From NCBI RefSeq assembly GCF_001625195.1, contig NC_054390.1, positions 4,736,027 through 4,800,026 on the forward strand: a DNA stretch of 64,000 bases, read 5' to 3'. Source of the DNA: Drechmeria coniospora. Taxonomy: Eukaryota; Ascomycota; Sordariomycetes; Hypocreales; Ophiocordycipitaceae. Shown piece by piece: positions 62,215-64,000 of the stretch. The position numbers were made by a program, and so were the translations under genes. The notes below the pieces were generated by a model that did not search any database, was not told where the DNA came from, and was given only the letters and a program-made list of their open reading frames with translations. Position 1 is the stretch's first letter; every line of letters starts with the position of its first letter.

Positions 62215-64000
62215 ATGGCCATCCCCTTGCTTACCGTACTTTTCCTCTGCCGTGTCGCAGCCTGGGAGCTATCGAACAATCCCTCTAGCTGGAACCAGAC
62301 GCACTGGTCCTTGACCTCACACGAGTACCTTCCCGGGCATTTTCAGGGCCGTCTGTCGCTGGCCAACGGTTACGTCGGAGCCTCCGTCGCCGCCGCAGGC
62401 CCTTTCTTCGAGATTGACGTCAACGACACAGATCCGTCCGGACCGCCGCCAACCAACGGCTGGCCGCTGTTCGATCCTCGCATCTCCTTCTCCACCATCT
62501 CGGGCTTCTACAACATTCAGAAGAATGCAACGGGCACAAACTACCCCTGGCTGGGCCAGTACGGCTGGGACTCCTTCATCGCCGGCATACCTCATCCGAC
62601 CGCCATCGTCTTCTCATTCGGATCCGTCTACCTCGACAGCACAGTTTCGAACGAGACCATCTTCAACTACACCCAGACTCTCTCCATGAGCACGGGCATG
62701 ACAGAATGGTCGTACAAGTGGAAGCCACCAAGCATGTCGGCCGAGTTTGACCTCTTTTTCAGCGTCATCTTCAGTCGAGAGCGGCCCAACGTGATCGCGA
62801 GCAAGGCGACGATTGTTGCATCGAAAGACATCGACGGGGAGGTGACGGACCTTCTCGACGGTCGCAGCGCCGTGCGAAGCTATCTGGCCGACAAAGGGAG
62901 ACATTCCGGCCGAGATGGCAATGGCATCTTCGTCTCGGTCCACCCGAATGGACTGCCCAATGTCACCGCTTGGCTCGTCTCAAACGAAGACTTTGCAACT
63001 GCCGACAAGCCGAGGCTGGCCAAGGGACCTTACGTTAGCGCGAACGAATCCACAGTGGGACAGACGTTTACCCTGAACCTCAAGGCCGGCCAACCAGTCA
63101 CGCTTTTCAAGTACGTCGGCGTCGCATCGACGGACAAGTTCCCGGATGCCAAGGACGTCGCCACGCGTGCGGCGTCTTCGGCGAAAGCCAAGGGATGGGA
63201 TGGCCTCGTGGCCGAGCACGTTGACGCGTGGAAAGCGCTCATGCCGCCGGATTCGGTCGACGATTTCACCGACCCGACGTCCGGGACGCTGCCTTTGGAC
63301 CCGAACCTGGAGACGCTGCAGATTGGTACGATCGCGAGCACCTTTCATCTGCTGCAGAACCTCCAGCCCGACGGCAGCAATCTCAACGACAACTCCATCC
63401 CGGTGAGCGGGCTCGCCTCCGATTCGTACGCCGGTCAGATCTTCTGGGATGCCGATACCTGGATGGCGCCGGGCCTCAACTTGGCGTTTCCCACCTACGC
63501 GAAGCAGGTAGCTAACTTTCGGCTGAAGCAGCACGCGCAGGCGCTGGAGAATGCCGCCTTCAACGGCTACCCGAACGGAAGCATCTTGTACTCGTGGACC
63601 GCCGGCCGCTACGGCAACTGCACGGCGACGGGCCCTTGCGTCGACTACGAATATCACCTCAACTACGACATCGCCTTCAACCTCCTGCAGCAATACAAAA
63701 TCAACGAAAACAGGACATGGTTCGAGGCCGGACCCGAGCAGGTCGTCCTCGGCGTCGCCGAGATGACGGCCCATCTTCTGCAGCGCAACGACACCGACGG
63801 CCTCTACTGGCTGCGCAACGCCACGGACCCGGATGAGTACGCGAACAACGTGAACAACCCGTCCTTTACCATTTCATCGGCCAGCCAGCTGCTCATGCGC
63901 GTCAACGAGTTGCTGCTTTCTCGGGGCCGGCCGGCCAACGAGACGTGGGCTCGCATTGCGGACAGGATCGCCTTTCCGAGAGCGGCGTCTGGCATCACGC
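62215..64000 (+). CDS. Acid trehalase, GH65 (ATH1-like), 3' partial
   Basis: The frame opens at ATG 62215 and stays open to the window edge (595 residues visible, no intron needed); the rest lies outside. Signal peptide MAIPLLTVLFLCRVAAW. The N-terminal beta-sandwich domain of GH65 starts with HEYLPGHFQGRLSLANGYVG; the (alpha/alpha)6 barrel shows SDSYAGQIFWDADTWMAPG, the family block next to the active site, and FNGYPNGSILYSWTAGR. Many N-glycosylation sequons (NET, NYT, NVT, NDT, NAT) fit a secreted or wall protein. It hydrolyses extracellular trehalose to glucose; in insect pathogens this enzyme helps growth in haemolymph (established for Metarhizium). The catalytic Glu lies close to or beyond the window end and was not verified. 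Confidence 0.92.
   Translation, partial: MAIPLLTVLFLCRVAAWELSNNPSSWNQTHWSLTSHEYLPGHFQGRLSLANGYVGASVAAAGPFFEIDVNDTDPSGPPPTNGWPLFDPRISFSTISGFYNIQKNATGTNYPWLGQYGWDSFIAGIPHPTAIVFSFGSVYLDSTVSNETIFNYTQTLSMSTGMTEWSYKWKPPSMSAEFDLFFSVIFSRERPNVIASKATIVASKDIDGEVTDLLDGRSAVRSYLADKGRHSGRDGNGIFVSVHPNGLPNVTAWLVSNEDFATADKPRLAKGPYVSANESTVGQTFTLNLKAGQPVTLFKYVGVASTDKFPDAKDVATRAASSAKAKGWDGLVAEHVDAWKALMPPDSVDDFTDPTSGTLPLDPNLETLQIGTIASTFHLLQNLQPDGSNLNDNSIPVSGLASDSYAGQIFWDADTWMAPGLNLAFPTYAKQVANFRLKQHAQALENAAFNGYPNGSILYSWTAGRYGNCTATGPCVDYEYHLNYDIAFNLLQQYKINENRTWFEAGPEQVVLGVAEMTAHLLQRNDTDGLYWLRNATDPDEYANNVNNPSFTISSASQLLMRVNELLLSRGRPANETWARIADRIAFPRAASGIT

Overview
The window is nuclear DNA of a filamentous ascomycete. 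Genes carry short spliceosomal introns (about 50-85 nt, GT-AG with a few GC-AG), and the families are typically fungal: Zn2Cys6 regulator, MFS siderophore transporter, TRI14-like protein, chitin deacetylase with a chitin-binding domain, acid trehalase, bifunctional catalase-peroxidase. The set (NRPS, TRI14-like, enterotoxin-like secreted protein, acid trehalase) fits a hypocrealean fungus living on insects or nematodes. That placement is inference; no marker gene fixes the species.

Layout. 1-8.5 kb: 3' part of an NRPS ending in a reductase domain. 10-20.2 kb: a compact block holding an FAD/GcvT dimethylglycine dehydrogenase-like enzyme, a Rieske oxygenase of the choline monooxygenase/betaine demethylase type, a sarcosine oxidase-like flavoenzyme ending in the peroxisomal signal SKL, and a Zn2Cys6 regulator. 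At 25.4 kb lies a secreted HAD phosphatase with the motif set of bacterial phosphorylcholine phosphatase. Together these could take phosphocholine or glycine betaine down to glycine; this is the most interesting system in the window. Between them sit a secreted glycine-rich hydrolase-like protein, six degenerate copies of a ~132-bp tandem repeat, and a long tract rich in TACTCCGTAC-type palindromes.

27-35.4 kb: a TRI14-like secreted protein, a 2OG-Fe(II) oxygenase, an SRPK-like kinase broken by two frameshifts, and a chitin deacetylase. 37.5-40 kb: a siderophore-type MFS transporter with an exact ATCWGATAA site upstream, then an 8-cysteine secreted peptide. 40-43.3 kb is gene-poor. 43.3-52.4 kb: an F-box/LRR-like protein, a TauD-type dioxygenase, a MYND-finger protein and a seven-exon GH2 glycosidase. 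53-55.4 kb: an enterotoxin-like secreted protein. 58.3-60.7 kb: katG. 62.2 kb to the end: the 5' part of an acid trehalase.

Exon joins were read by eye from splice signals, reading phase and family motifs. No transposon, CRISPR array, rRNA or convincing tRNA was seen.
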